10,943 nucleotides of DNA from Lachnospiraceae bacterium. GTDB taxonomy: Bacteria; Bacillota; Clostridia; Lachnospirales; Lachnospiraceae. Below, in pieces: positions 1-8,366 of the stretch (within the stretch, counting starts at the first letter, position 1; every line of letters starts with the position of its first letter). The translations under genes were made by a program, and so were the position numbers. Under the pieces are notes generated by a model, which was not told where the DNA came from, did no database searches, and saw only the letters and a program-made list of their open reading frames with translations. The DNA is taken from contig CAAGPW010000243.1 in the NCBI GenBank assembly GCA_900771955.1, positions 1 through 10,943 of the forward strand, in the 5' to 3' direction.

Positions 1-2
1 CC

Positions 3-446
3 ATGATCTGTTATCTGCTACGGGATGCCAGAGATAATTACTATCACAATGAGTTCGTATTCGGACTGGTAGGGATTGTGGTAGGTGTGGCTGTCCTGTA
101 CAAGGTGGAAGTGATCATATCCCTGATTCCCTTTATTCTGGGAATTCTGGTACTGTTCAGCGGATGCAGCAAGCTGCAGGATGCCATTGATCTGAAGAGA
201 TTAAGTTATGGCAGCTGGGTAGGAATGCTTGTGGTGGCAGTCATCAATGTCATTCTGGGAATCGTACTGATCTGCAACCCCTTTAAGGCAGCGGTTTTAT
301 TATTCCGTGTTCTGGGTGTGGGACTGATCTTAAGCGGTGCCAGCGACTGTTTTTCCACCATTTATTTTGCACGGAAATTCCGCAGATTTAAACAGGAGCA
401 GGATGCCCTGGACAGCACTTTTGAAGAGATCCATTCTGAAAAATAA
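3..446 (+). CDS. DUF308/HdeD-like multi-pass membrane protein, probably 5'-truncated by the window
   Basis: The visible 147 residues hold about four hydrophobic segments (near residues 18-33, 35-54, 72-91 and 96-113) and end in a basic then acidic tail (FARKFRRFKQEQ). Two similar units, each an apolar helix, a short turn with a charged or Pro residue and a second helix ending in a Gly/Ser-rich stretch (LFSGCS, ILSGAS), match the internal repeat of DUF308/HdeD-type proteins. Family members usually have about six helices, so the Met at position 3 is more likely internal than the true start; only two bases lie upstream, so this cannot be settled. The biochemical role is unknown; HdeD of E. coli is linked to acid stress, which should not be transferred here. 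It lies 39 bp upstream of the CBS-domain gene on the same strand and is likely co-transcribed with it. Confidence 0.75.
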   Translation: MICYLLRDARDNYYHNEFVFGLVGIVVGVAVLYKVEVIISLIPFILGILVLFSGCSKLQDAIDLKRLSYGSWVGMLVVAVINVILGIVLICNPFKAAVLLFRVLGVGLILSGASDCFSTIYFARKFRRFKQEQDALDSTFEEIHSEK

Positions 447-485
447 CAACAGCATACAGGAAGAGAAACTGGCAGGAGGAACATT

Positions 486-920
486 GTGAACATTGCATCG
501 TTTTTGTCTCCGAAGGAAGAGGTTACTTTTCTTCGGGACGATATGACCATCAGGCAGGGGCTGGAGAAGATGAAACGCTACGGCTACACGGCGGTACCGG
601 TGATCGATGCCGAAGACCGGTATGTGGGCGTAGTCAGTGAGGGAGATTTTCTGTGGAATATCTTAAGCCACAACAGTGAACTGGATACCATTACCATGAA
701 AAGTCTGGAGAAACTGTCCGTGCGGGATATCATCCAGAGCGGCAAGATCCGTCCGGTATGTATCGATACCAACATGGAAGAACTGCTGGGACAGGCGCAG
801 ATGCAGAACTTTGTACCGGTGATCGATGACAGAAATGTATTTATCGGAATCATCACCCGGAGCGAGATCATCAAATATTTTATCAAGAAACAGATTGAAG
901 TTGCAGAAAAACAGATATAA
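486..920 (+). CDS. Two-CBS-domain protein (DarB/CbpB-like architecture)
   Basis: This 144-aa protein consists almost only of two CBS domains, about residues 8-63 and 79-134. Each ends in the usual beta-strand/helix pattern: GYTAVPVID at 33-41 with VGVVSEGDFL in the first, and FVPVIDD with GIITRSEIIKYF in the second. CBS pairs bind adenine nucleotides. No catalytic or transport domain is attached, so it is probably a ligand-responsive regulator acting on a partner. The start is a GTG at 486, placed by AGGAGGA at 474-480 with a 5-nt gap. Length and layout resemble DarB (YkuL) of Bacillus subtilis and CbpB of Listeria, which bind c-di-AMP and, when free of it, stimulate the Rel protein. Here the gene lies two genes upstream of rel, which makes that role attractive, but it is an inference; stand-alone CBS pairs are common and many have other ligands. 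Confidence 0.85.
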   Translation: MNIASFLSPKEEVTFLRDDMTIRQGLEKMKRYGYTAVPVIDAEDRYVGVVSEGDFLWNILSHNSELDTITMKSLEKLSVRDIIQSGKIRPVCIDTNMEELLGQAQMQNFVPVIDDRNVFIGIITRSEIIKYFIKKQIEVAEKQI

Positions 921-952
921 TTCGTTAGAATAAGAGAAAGGTGTGTAGAATC

Positions 953-1477
953 ATGAAAAAGTTGGAAGAATATGTAAAGAGCATTCCTGATTTCCCGGAG
1001 AAAGGTATTATTTTCCGTGATGTGACAAGTGTATTGCAGGATGCGGACGGACTGCATCTGGCCATCGACACCATGCAGGAGAAGATCAAAGATCTGGACT
1101 ATGATGTGGTAGTAGGACCCGAGTCCCGCGGATTTATCTTCGGAACACCGATCGCATACAATAATCATAAGCCCTTTGTACTGATCCGTAAGAAAGGCAA
1201 GCTTCCCAGAGAGACCGTTTCCACCACTTATGATCTGGAATATGGTTCTGCAACCATCGAGATGCACAAGGACAGCATCAAACCCGGTCAGAAGGTTCTG
1301 ATCGTGGATGACCTGATCGCTACCGGCGGTACCACCGAGGCCATGATCAAGCTGATCGAGTCTCTGGGCGGAGAAGTAGCCGGCGTGGTAGTGCTGATCG
1401 AACTGGCAGGACTGAAAGGACGCGAACGCATTAGCAGATATCGTCTGGAGTCAGCCATCTGTTACGAGGGAAAATAA
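953..1477 (+). CDS. apt: Adenine phosphoribosyltransferase
   Basis: Cytosolic purine-salvage enzyme converting adenine and PRPP to AMP and pyrophosphate. The 174-aa protein has the type I phosphoribosyltransferase PRPP-binding motif VLIVDDLIATGGTT at residues 115-128, the APT N-terminal signature PDFPEKGIIFRDVT at 12-25, and VVGPESRGFIFG at 53-64. The length is normal for the family. The frame is open from a GTG at 941, but the ATG at 953 is preferred: MKKLEEYVKSIPDFP is the usual APT N-terminus, and AGAAAGG at 935-941 is a reasonable ribosome binding site for it. It starts 32 bp after the CBS gene and ends 28 bp before rel. The apt-rel pairing is common in Firmicutes and joins purine salvage with the guanine-nucleotide alarmone pathway. 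Confidence 0.97.
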   Translation: MKKLEEYVKSIPDFPEKGIIFRDVTSVLQDADGLHLAIDTMQEKIKDLDYDVVVGPESRGFIFGTPIAYNNHKPFVLIRKKGKLPRETVSTTYDLEYGSATIEMHKDSIKPGQKVLIVDDLIATGGTTEAMIKLIESLGGEVAGVVVLIELAGLKGRERISRYRLESAICYEGK

Positions 1478-1505
1478 AAATATTTTATATGGAGCCGTTT
1501 CGTCT

Positions 1506-3821
1506 ATGACAGAAGAGAAGAACGAAGTCATCTTCGACGATGACAAGATAAGTAAATCAGAAGAATTCGTGAATCCCGAGGAATTATATCAGGAGCTTAT
1601 TCAATGTGTGCAAAAATATCATCCCAGTGATGATATTTCCATGATCGAGAAAGCTTATAAGGTGGCCAGTGAGGCACATAAGAACCAGTTCCGCAAGTCC
1701 GGGGAACCCTATATCATCCATCCTTTGAATGTGGCCATTATTCTGGCGGACCTGAAACTGGATAAGGAGACCATCGTGGCAGGTATTCTGCACGATGTGG
1801 TGGAAGATACCGTAATGACAGAGGATGACCTCAGAAGGGAATTCGGAGATGACGTGGCGCTTCTGGTAGACGGCGTGACGAAACTGGAGAAGATTCCGCT
1901 GTCCGGCAACGGAGAGCAGTCGGATGCCAAGCTGGAGATGCAGGCGGAGAATCTGCGTAAGATGTTCCTCGCCATGGCGAAGGATATCCGTGTCATCATG
2001 ATCAAGCTGGCGGATCGTCTGCACAATATGCGTACCTTAAAATACAAGACGCCGGAGAGTCAGCAGAGGATTGCCAAGGAGACACTGGAAATCTATTGCC
2101 CCATTGCCCAGCGGCTTGGTATCAGCAAGCTGAAGATCGAACTGGATGATCTGTCCTTAAAATATCTGGAACCGGATATTTACTATGATCTGGTGGATAA
2201 GATCGCGGTGCGTAAGAGCGTCCGTGAAAAATACATTCAGGGCATTGTGGACGAGGTCAGTGAGCATATTAAAAACGCGGGAATCGATGCGAAAGTCGAT
2301 GGCCGTGTAAAGCATTTTTTCAGTATCTACAAGAAAATGAAGAACCAGCATAAAACGCTGGATCAGATCTATGATCTCTTCGCCGTGCGTATCATCGTGG
2401 AGACGGTGAAGGACTGCTATGCGGCACTGGGTGTGATCCATGAGATGTATAAGCCCATTCCGGGACGTTTCAAAGATTATATCGCCATGCCCAAGGCTAA
2501 CATGTACCAGTCTCTGCACACGACGCTGATCGGCAGCAACGGACAGCCTTTCGAGATCCAGATCAGGACCTTCGAGATGCACCGCGTAGCAGAATACGGT
2601 ATTGCCGCCCACTGGAAATACAAGGAGGCATCCGACGGCAAGAAGCCGGAGGTACAGGAAGAGGAGAAGCTGGTATGGCTGCGTCAGATCCTGGAGTGGC
2701 AGCGGGATATGTCGGATAACAAGGAGTTCATGAATCTGCTGAAGAACGACCTGGATCTGTTCTCCGACAGCGTGTACTGCTTTACTCCCACCGGTGAGGT
2801 CAAGAATCTCCCTGCCGGATCCACACCCATTGACTTCGCCTACAGCATTCATTCCGCAGTGGGCAACAAGATGGTGGGTGCCAGAGTCAACGGCAAACTG
2901 GTGACCATTGATTATAAGATCAACAACGGAGACCGGATCGAGATCATCACCTCCCAGAACTCCAAGGGCCCCAGCCGTGACTGGTTGAATGTGGTAAAAA
3001 GTACCCAGGCCAAGAACAAGATCAATCAGTGGTTCAAGAACGAATTAAAGGAAGACAATATTTTAAAGGGCAAGGAACTGCTTTCCAACTACTGCAAAGC
3101 CAGAGGTATCAACCTTGCCAGCTTGCAGAAGCAGGAATACATGGATGCCGTGATGCGGAAATACGGATTCCGGGATTGGGATTCCGTATTGGCGGCTATG
3201 GGACACGGGGCGCTGAAAGAGGGCCAGATCGTCAATAAGATGCAGGAACTGTACGACCGTGACCATAAGAAAGAGATGACCAATGAGGAGGTTCTGGCAA
3301 GTATTGCGGAGAACAATGCGGCCAATGCCCAGAACGGTGGCAATAAACCAGTCCTTATGAAATCCAAGAGCGGTATCGTGGTAAAGGGTATCGCAGATCT
3401 GTCGGTGCGTTTCTCCAAGTGCTGTTCGCCGGTGCCGGGAGATGAGATCGTGGGCTATGTGACCCGTGGAAGAGGTATCTCCATCCATCGTACCGACTGT
3501 ATCAACATCATCAATCTGCCGGAGATGGAGCGGGCGAGACTGATCGATGCGGAATGGCAGCCGGAGGAGGCACATGCGGAGAAATATCTGGCGGAGATCA
3601 AGATCTATGCCAACAACCGTAACGGTCTGTTAGCAGATATTTCCAAGGCCCTGACGGAGAAAAATATCGATATCATGTCCATGAACACCAGAACCAACAG
3701 ACAGGGACTGGCAACGCTGCAGACGACCTTCGAGATCAGCGGCAGAGAGGAATTGAACCGTATCATTGATAAGATCCGGGGCATTGAGAGCGTTATTGAT
3801 ATTGAGAGAACCACGGGTTAA
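1506..3821 (+). CDS. relA: Bifunctional (p)ppGpp synthetase/hydrolase (long RSH protein, Rel)
   Basis: Stringent-response enzyme that makes (p)ppGpp from ATP and GDP/GTP and also degrades it. All domains are present in 771 aa. The HD hydrolase (about 45-200) keeps H72, the LHDVVEDT box with H96/D97 and E100/D101, and DRLHNMRTL at 170-178. The synthetase (about 240-370) has GRVKHFFSIYKKM at 266-278, YDLFAVR, the RFKD motif at 321-324 typical of bifunctional Rel rather than synthetase-only RelA, YQSLHT at 334-339 and FEIQIRT at 349-355. A TGS domain covers about 420-483, a helical part follows, then a zinc-finger-like region with C639, C640, H661 and C665, and a C-terminal ACT domain (about 695-771). 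Both catalytic halves look intact. The ATG at 1506 has only a modest TATGGAG at 1488-1494 with 11-nt spacing, so translation may be moderate. The long antisense reading frames across it are shadows. Confidence 0.98.
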   Translation: MTEEKNEVIFDDDKISKSEEFVNPEELYQELIQCVQKYHPSDDISMIEKAYKVASEAHKNQFRKSGEPYIIHPLNVAIILADLKLDKETIVAGILHDVVEDTVMTEDDLRREFGDDVALLVDGVTKLEKIPLSGNGEQSDAKLEMQAENLRKMFLAMAKDIRVIMIKLADRLHNMRTLKYKTPESQQRIAKETLEIYCPIAQRLGISKLKIELDDLSLKYLEPDIYYDLVDKIAVRKSVREKYIQGIVDEVSEHIKNAGIDAKVDGRVKHFFSIYKKMKNQHKTLDQIYDLFAVRIIVETVKDCYAALGVIHEMYKPIPGRFKDYIAMPKANMYQSLHTTLIGSNGQPFEIQIRTFEMHRVAEYGIAAHWKYKEASDGKKPEVQEEEKLVWLRQILEWQRDMSDNKEFMNLLKNDLDLFSDSVYCFTPTGEVKNLPAGSTPIDFAYSIHSAVGNKMVGARVNGKLVTIDYKINNGDRIEIITSQNSKGPSRDWLNVVKSTQAKNKINQWFKNELKEDNILKGKELLSNYCKARGINLASLQKQEYMDAVMRKYGFRDWDSVLAAMGHGALKEGQIVNKMQELYDRDHKKEMTNEEVLASIAENNAANAQNGGNKPVLMKSKSGIVVKGIADLSVRFSKCCSPVPGDEIVGYVTRGRGISIHRTDCINIINLPEMERARLIDAEWQPEEAHAEKYLAEIKIYANNRNGLLADISKALTEKNIDIMSMNTRTNRQGLATLQTTFEISGREELNRIIDKIRGIESVIDIERTTG

Positions 3822-3879
3822 ATGCGTGGATGCCTCGAAAATCGGCTGAAACAGATCGAATATAGAAAGAGAGTGTATT

Positions 3880-4545
3880 ATGAGCAATATCCGTATCGGA
3901 CACATGACACTGGGAATCTACCAGACCAACTGTTACTTTGTGTACAGAGAAGACAGTGATCAGGTGCTGGTATTCGATCCGGCGGATCATGGAGAGAAAA
4001 TAGAGGCTGCACTTGGGCAGCACGGACTACATACAGCAGCGATCCTTCTGACCCATGGACATTTCGACCATATCGGTGGCTGTGAGGAATTGAAGGCGGT
4101 AGCGGATGCCTATGCCGGGGAGCATGGAGAGAACCCCGTGAAAATATATGCCGGGGAGGCGGAGAAAAAGTTTCTTCTGGATACGAAGAGCAACCTGTCG
4201 AAAGATATGGGACGCCCGGTAACGGTCACCGCGGATGTGTATCTGAAGGATGGCGAGGAACTGGATCTGGATGGCATCCGGATCAAAGTTCTGGCAACGC
4301 CCGGACATACTGCAGGCGGTGTCAGCTATTATTTCCCGGAGGGAGGGTTCTTAATCTGCGGGGATACCCTGTTCCAGGAATCCGTGGGCAGAACTGATTT
4401 CCCCACCGGCAGTATGAGTACGCTGGTGCGTTCGGTGAAGGAGAAGCTGTTTATTCTGCCGGAGGAGACGGTAGTCTATCCGGGACACGGCGACAGCACC
4501 ACCATAGGACATGAGAAGAAGTATAATCCGTTTTGCGTAGATTAA
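3880..4545 (+). CDS. Metallo-beta-lactamase-fold hydrolase, glyoxalase II-like
   Basis: A 221-aa cytosolic protein of the MBL superfamily. The two-metal site is complete: THGHFDH at 58-64 (H59, H61, D63, H64), H143 in PGHTAG, D162 in CGDTLF and H203 in PGHGDSTT. The stretch SVGRTDFPTGS near 168-178 and the ending HEKKYNPF are typical of the short glyoxalase II-like subgroup (YcbL-type) found next to rel and hemZ in Clostridia. It lacks the C-terminal substrate domain of true glyoxalase II, so the substrate, probably a thioester or other ester, is unknown. The start ATG follows AGAAAGAGAG at 3864-3873. It begins 58 bp after rel and is probably in the same transcript. Confidence 0.93.
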   Translation: MSNIRIGHMTLGIYQTNCYFVYREDSDQVLVFDPADHGEKIEAALGQHGLHTAAILLTHGHFDHIGGCEELKAVADAYAGEHGENPVKIYAGEAEKKFLLDTKSNLSKDMGRPVTVTADVYLKDGEELDLDGIRIKVLATPGHTAGGVSYYFPEGGFLICGDTLFQESVGRTDFPTGSMSTLVRSVKEKLFILPEETVVYPGHGDSTTIGHEKKYNPFCVD

Positions 4546-4651
4546 AGTTAGAGTAACTATTCAGAATCCCATTCGCAAGATCGCTTTTTCAGAGCTTACT
4601 TTTTGCCAATGTGTTTCATTCGCCTTATATGTAGTTACAAATGAGAGAAGT

Positions 4652-4687
4652 ATTCGGGCACAGGAAGTGTTATCTCTGTGCCTGAAT
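4652..4687 (+). terminator. Stem-loop in the MBL-hemZ gap (weak terminator or leader hairpin)
   Basis: ATTCGGGCACAG (4652-4663) pairs with CTGTGCCTGAAT (4676-4687): 12 pairs including one G-U, with a 12-nt loop. The downstream T tract is poor (TTTATGTAAATG), so termination would be inefficient. It ends 22 nt before the hemZ start and close to its ribosome binding site at 4698-4702, so a role in the hemZ leader is equally possible. The gap also holds a 7-bp inverted repeat, GTAACTA (4553-4559) and TAGTTAC (4632-4638), of unclear meaning. Confidence 0.5.
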
Positions 4688-4709
4688 TTATGTAAATGAG
4701 GAAAATAAA

Positions 4710-6155
4710 ATGAAAGTAGTGAAATTATCCCATCCCAATTATGAATACGATGTACATTCTCTGGTGAAGGCCTTTTATGCCGAGGATCAGGTCACGGTCA
4801 TCACTCCAGAGACAAAGCCGGAAAAACTGGCAGAACTGGAACCGCAGGTCAGTCTGGAAATCGAACTGGGGGACACCGGGGCGAAGATCCGTGTGGGAGA
4901 AGAGACTTTTTTGTGGGATGCGGAGACGGAAACCATCGCAGATGGTTATAAGAACGGTCTGAAACGCTTCCTGTACCGGACTTTGAGCAAGGTGACCGGA
5001 CAGGAACTTCCCTGGGGCAACCTCACGGGCATCCGCCCCACGAAGATCGCCTATGGCATGCTGGATGAGGGCAGAAGCGATGCAGAGATTCTGGACTTCA
5101 TGAAGCAGAGCCATTATGTCAGCGAGGAAAAGGCACTTTTGGGAATCGACATTGCGAAGAGAGAGAGGGATCTGTTAAAGGATATTCATTACGAGGGCGG
5201 CTACAGCCTGTACATCGGGATTCCGTTCTGCCCTACGACCTGTCTGTACTGCTCCTTTACCTCGTACCCAATTGCAGCGTTCCGCAAACAGGTAGAGGCC
5301 TATGTGGATGCTGTTATCAAAGAGATGGATTATGTGGCGGAGAATTTTAAGGACAAGGTACTGGATACGGTCTACATCGGCGGCGGTACCCCCACCACAT
5401 TGGAGCCGGAACAGCTGGATCGTCTGATCACGGCGTTAAAGTCGAAATTTGATTTTTCCACTGCGAAGGAATTTACCGTGGAGGCCGGCCGTGCTGACAG
5501 CATCACCAGAGAGAAACTGGAGGTATTGTATCGCCATCAGGTCAGCCGTATCTCCGTGAATCCCCAGACCATGAAGCAGGAGACTCTGGACATCATCGGC
5601 CGAAAAGCCAGCGTGGAACAGGTACTTACGGCATACCGGCTGGCAAGAGAGGTCGGCTTCGACAATATCAATATGGATCTGATCCTGGGACTTCCGGGAG
5701 AATTGGAGGCGGACGTGCAGCGCACCATCGACAGAGTGGTGGAACTGGCGCCGGACAGCCTGACCGTCCATTCTCTGGCCATCAAGCGGGCTTCCCGCCT
5801 GAACCAGTGGATTCAGGAGAACGGTGTCTCCATGCTCCACAATACGGATGAGACCATGAAGATCGCGGCAGCAGGAGCGGAAAAGCTGGGAATGAAGCCC
5901 TATTACCTCTACCGCCAGAAGAACATGTCCGGCAACTTCGAGAACACCGGCTACGCCCGCCCCGGAAAATACGGCCTGTATAACATCCTCATCATGGAGG
6001 AGAAACAGACCATCGTGGCATTGGGAGCCGGAAGCATCACCAAGAGAGTCTTCCCCGACGGAAGAATCGAGCGGTGCGACAATGTGAAGGATGTGGGACT
6101 GTATATCGAAAAGATTGATGAGATGATCAAGAGGAAGAGGGAATTGTTTACGTAA
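4710..6155 (+). CDS. hemZ: Radical SAM coproporphyrinogen III oxidase-like protein HemZ
   Basis: A 481-aa radical SAM protein of the HemN/HemW/HemZ group, annotated as oxygen-independent coproporphyrinogen dehydrogenase in anaerobic heme synthesis. The [4Fe-4S] motif is C174-x3-C178-x2-C181 in GIPFCPTTCLYCSF. The residue two after the third Cys is Phe, as in HemW/HemZ, not the fourth Cys of HemN. GGGTPT at 224-229, an ISVNPQT strand near 281-287 and NMDLILGLPG near 321-330 are radical SAM core landmarks. An N-terminal extension of about 160 residues before the core and the C-terminal YLYRQKNMSGNFENTGY block are typical of HemZ. The actual activity of HemZ proteins is less secure than their name; a heme-chaperone-like role is the alternative. 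The ATG at 4710 follows GAGGA at 4698-4702 with a 7-nt gap. Confidence 0.93.
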   Translation: MKVVKLSHPNYEYDVHSLVKAFYAEDQVTVITPETKPEKLAELEPQVSLEIELGDTGAKIRVGEETFLWDAETETIADGYKNGLKRFLYRTLSKVTGQELPWGNLTGIRPTKIAYGMLDEGRSDAEILDFMKQSHYVSEEKALLGIDIAKRERDLLKDIHYEGGYSLYIGIPFCPTTCLYCSFTSYPIAAFRKQVEAYVDAVIKEMDYVAENFKDKVLDTVYIGGGTPTTLEPEQLDRLITALKSKFDFSTAKEFTVEAGRADSITREKLEVLYRHQVSRISVNPQTMKQETLDIIGRKASVEQVLTAYRLAREVGFDNINMDLILGLPGELEADVQRTIDRVVELAPDSLTVHSLAIKRASRLNQWIQENGVSMLHNTDETMKIAAAGAEKLGMKPYYLYRQKNMSGNFENTGYARPGKYGLYNILIMEEKQTIVALGAGSITKRVFPDGRIERCDNVKDVGLYIEKIDEMIKRKRELFT

Positions 6156-6240
6156 AGCAGGGGAAATCGTTTGTGTAGTAATAATATCAAAAAAATAAGA
6201 ATAGTTGCTGATGTTGCCAGTGTTTTTGCGGAAAGTCTTG

Positions 6241-6265
6241 AAAGGAGGAAACTATGTTGGGCTGA
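6241..6265 (+). other. Strong ribosome binding site followed by a three-codon minigene (ATG TTG GGC TGA)
   Basis: AAAGGAGGAA at 6241-6250 is one of the best Shine-Dalgarno sequences in the window and is placed correctly for an ATG at 6254, yet the frame stops after Met-Leu-Gly. The response regulator starts only 55 bp further on with its own ribosome binding site. The site could be a broken small gene, a leader minigene affecting translation of the regulator, or chance. The -1 frame is open from an ATG at 6211 to a stop at 6325-6327, but that ATG has no ribosome binding site. No convincing hemZ terminator or sigma-A promoter was found in 6156-6320. Confidence 0.3.
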
Positions 6266-6320
6266 ACAGTTGCATACTGGCATCGTATTATAGCATGCGA
6301 AGGAGAAAGGGGAATTCTCA

Positions 6321-7061
6321 ATGTTAAGAGTTGCTATATGTGAGGATGTTTTATCTGAGTTGCAGAAGCAAACACAGATCATACAATCCATCATGACAAG
6401 GCTATCCAAAAATGTGAAATTTTTTTGCTTCCGGAGTGGGGAAGAATTATTAATGGAAACAGACACCACGGGAAATATGGACATCGTTTTTTTAGATGTG
6501 GAAATGCTTGGTATCAGCGGAATTGAAACCGCGCGTATCCTCAGGGAAAGAGACAGCAGGGTAATTCTGATTTTTGTATCCTGTCATAACCAGTACTGCA
6601 AGGAAATGATTGAAGTGCAGCCATATGCATTTATAGATAAGCCGGTGTCTGAAGAAAAATTGGAGAGGATCCTGAAACGGGTGTTTGAAACACATTTGAA
6701 TTCCGATGACAGTTATTGCTTTTCTTATAATAAAAGGCAATACAATATTCCACTGAATCAGATCCGGTTTTTCCAAAGTGATAAAAGAATCGTACAGATC
6801 AATGCAGTACAGCTGGATATGCCTGAATTGGAATACTTATTTTATGGAAAATTGGAAGAAGTGGAAAGGAATCTGCGGAAAGCAAATGTAAAATTCCTGA
6901 GAATCAGAAAATCGTTGCTCGTGAATACTCGTTTTATTAAGGAGTATTCTGCGGACAGGGTTGTTCTGGATAATGGACGGGAAGTAGAAATCAGTAAAAA
7001 TTACAGAGATCATGTAAGACAGCATTATATTTCAATGTTAAAGGGGAGAAGATGGGAATGA
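6321..7061 (+). CDS. LytTR-family response regulator (AgrA-like)
   Basis: A 246-aa two-component response regulator. The receiver domain (about 2-120) has the acidic pair E8/D9, phospho-acceptor D59 in FLDVEM, S87 in FVSCHN and K107 in DKP. A LytTR DNA-binding domain fills about 135-240, with the typical IRFFQSDKRIVQI, FLRIRKSLLVNTRFI and EVEISKNYRD stretches. LytTR regulators of this layout include AgrA, which activates promoters through direct repeats. The ATG at 6321 follows AAAGGGG at 6306-6312 with an 8-nt gap. The last 10 nt overlap the start of the kinase gene, so the pair is translationally coupled. With agrD and agrB just downstream, it is very probably the AgrA of this locus. Base composition is visibly more AT-rich than hemZ and rel. 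Confidence 0.93.
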   Translation: MLRVAICEDVLSELQKQTQIIQSIMTRLSKNVKFFCFRSGEELLMETDTTGNMDIVFLDVEMLGISGIETARILRERDSRVILIFVSCHNQYCKEMIEVQPYAFIDKPVSEEKLERILKRVFETHLNSDDSYCFSYNKRQYNIPLNQIRFFQSDKRIVQINAVQLDMPELEYLFYGKLEEVERNLRKANVKFLRIRKSLLVNTRFIKEYSADRVVLDNGREVEISKNYRDHVRQHYISMLKGRRWE

Positions 7062-8347
7062 TGCTTGTTCTGGCTATTGTGGAGATTTTTTCTGTAATAC
7101 TGCAGCGTATTTTTTGTGACAGTACATTGAAAAAGAAGAAAATTCGCAGGTATACAGACTATCTGGTATGGGGAGGATATTTTGCGGTCTTCAACGGTGT
7201 TACATATGTTTTAACGTATCTGGGAGATGGCACGAGTAATATCTGGCAGAATATATTACTTTTTGTATGTATTTTTTTTGTGACGATCAGAATCCTATAT
7301 ACTGATTCAGTCAGAACATTGATGGCGACGACTATATTTATGTATATGAGCGGCATGTGTGCAGAATTGCTCGTGTATTACGGAAAAGAATTTCTGGCAT
7401 GGACAGATGATGCAGAAGTAACCTTGCTGTGCACAGTGTTATCTAAAATTGTCTGGTATTTGATTATTAAATTTACCTCTCTCATTATAAAACTGAACAG
7501 AAAAGCGGAACTGAATCTTCAGGATTGGTTGGAAGTATTTATCGTTCCGGTCTGTAGTATATGGATCCTGATTTCCGTTTTTATCACAGGAACCCTTGAA
7601 AACTATTTCTGGGGATTTATTGTAGTATTCATGATCCTGCTGATCAACGTCTTTACCTACTATCTGTATGATAAAGCAAAAGAAAATATGGAAAAACAAA
7701 TGCGGGAAGAAATCCTGAAAAATCAGTGTGAGTACTATATTCGCCAGAACCGGGAAAGTAAGGAATGGTGGGAAGAATTAAGGAAGCTGCGTCACAATAT
7801 GAAGCAGCATTACATATTGGAAAATACTTATTTGGAAAAGGAAGATTATGAAGCCCTGAAAAGATACTGCAGTGAAAATCTGAAGTTTTTAGACAAAAAA
7901 GATTTTATTTCCAATAGCGGAAATCTTTATATTGACAGTGTGGTTAATTACAAGGCAGATATGGCGGAAAAGGCAGGAATAAAGGTGACAGCCAATACGG
8001 AAGTGCCGCAGGATGCGGAGATGAATGCAGAGGATATCAGCATTTGTCTGGGCAATCTATTGGATAATGCCATAGAAGCTGTAAAGGAACTGACCGAAGA
8101 TAGGGTGATCAGGCTATGGATCACCACAGACGGTAATAATATAGCCATCAGTATTAAAAACCGGTATAAAAATGCATTGCATAAAAGCGGGGGACGATAT
8201 CTGACAAGCAAGGAAGACGACAGGATGCATGGAATCGGTCTTTCGATCGTCAGACAGATCGTGGATCAATATGCCGGTGAGATGGAGATACGGGAGGAAG
8301 ATAATGTTTTTGATGTAATGATATTAATGTATGATTTTTTAACATAA
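7052..8347 (+). CDS. GHKL-type sensor histidine kinase (AgrC-like)
   Basis: A 431-aa membrane sensor kinase. The first about 206 residues form six to seven hydrophobic segments (near 4-20, 38-57, 66-83, 89-110, 124-146, 162-180 and 185-206), as in AgrC-type peptide receptors that sense the signal with the membrane domain. A coiled linker leads to LRKLRHNMKQH with phospho-acceptor H248. The ATP-binding domain has the N box CLGNLLDNAIEA at 332-343 and a short G box HGIGLSIV at 393-400. All signs are of an active kinase of the GHKL/SPOCS-type family. Three Met codons (7052, 7058 and 7061) can serve as starts; AAGGGGAG at 7041-7048 fits 7052 tightly and 7058 more comfortably, and the difference is two residues. 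It is followed by a strong terminator. Confidence 0.93.
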   Translation: MGMMLVLAIVEIFSVILQRIFCDSTLKKKKIRRYTDYLVWGGYFAVFNGVTYVLTYLGDGTSNIWQNILLFVCIFFVTIRILYTDSVRTLMATTIFMYMSGMCAELLVYYGKEFLAWTDDAEVTLLCTVLSKIVWYLIIKFTSLIIKLNRKAELNLQDWLEVFIVPVCSIWILISVFITGTLENYFWGFIVVFMILLINVFTYYLYDKAKENMEKQMREEILKNQCEYYIRQNRESKEWWEELRKLRHNMKQHYILENTYLEKEDYEALKRYCSENLKFLDKKDFISNSGNLYIDSVVNYKADMAEKAGIKVTANTEVPQDAEMNAEDISICLGNLLDNAIEAVKELTEDRVIRLWITTDGNNIAISIKNRYKNALHKSGGRYLTSKEDDRMHGIGLSIVRQIVDQYAGEMEIREEDNVFDVMILMYDFLT

Positions 8348-8366
8348 AAAGAATACGGAATATGTG

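Noticed and set aside
895..921. Promoter-like TTGAAG (895-900) and TATAAT (916-921) before apt
   Set aside because: The spacer is 15 bp and the -35 is weak; the match overlaps the end of the CBS gene and the short gap already explains apt by read-through.
584..1267. 227-codon minus-strand frame across the CBS gene and apt
   Set aside because: It spans two well-supported genes on the other strand and a gap, and its translation shows no family features.
2157..2852. 231-codon open frame on the minus strand inside rel
   Set aside because: It is fully antisense to a conserved catalytic region of rel, has no ribosome binding site worth noting and its translation has no recognisable domain; it is a codon-bias shadow.
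6203..6273. AGTTGC repeated at 6203-6208 and 6268-6273 as a possible LytTR site pair before the response regulator
   Set aside because: The 65-bp distance and poor flanking matches do not fit known paired LytTR boxes; six-base repeats at this scale are expected by chance.
5951..6484. 177-codon minus-strand frame bridging the end of hemZ, the gap and the start of the response regulator
   Set aside because: It crosses the only gap where a minus-strand gene might be expected, but its Ser/Leu-rich translation looks like a shadow of coding sequence and no start signal supports it.
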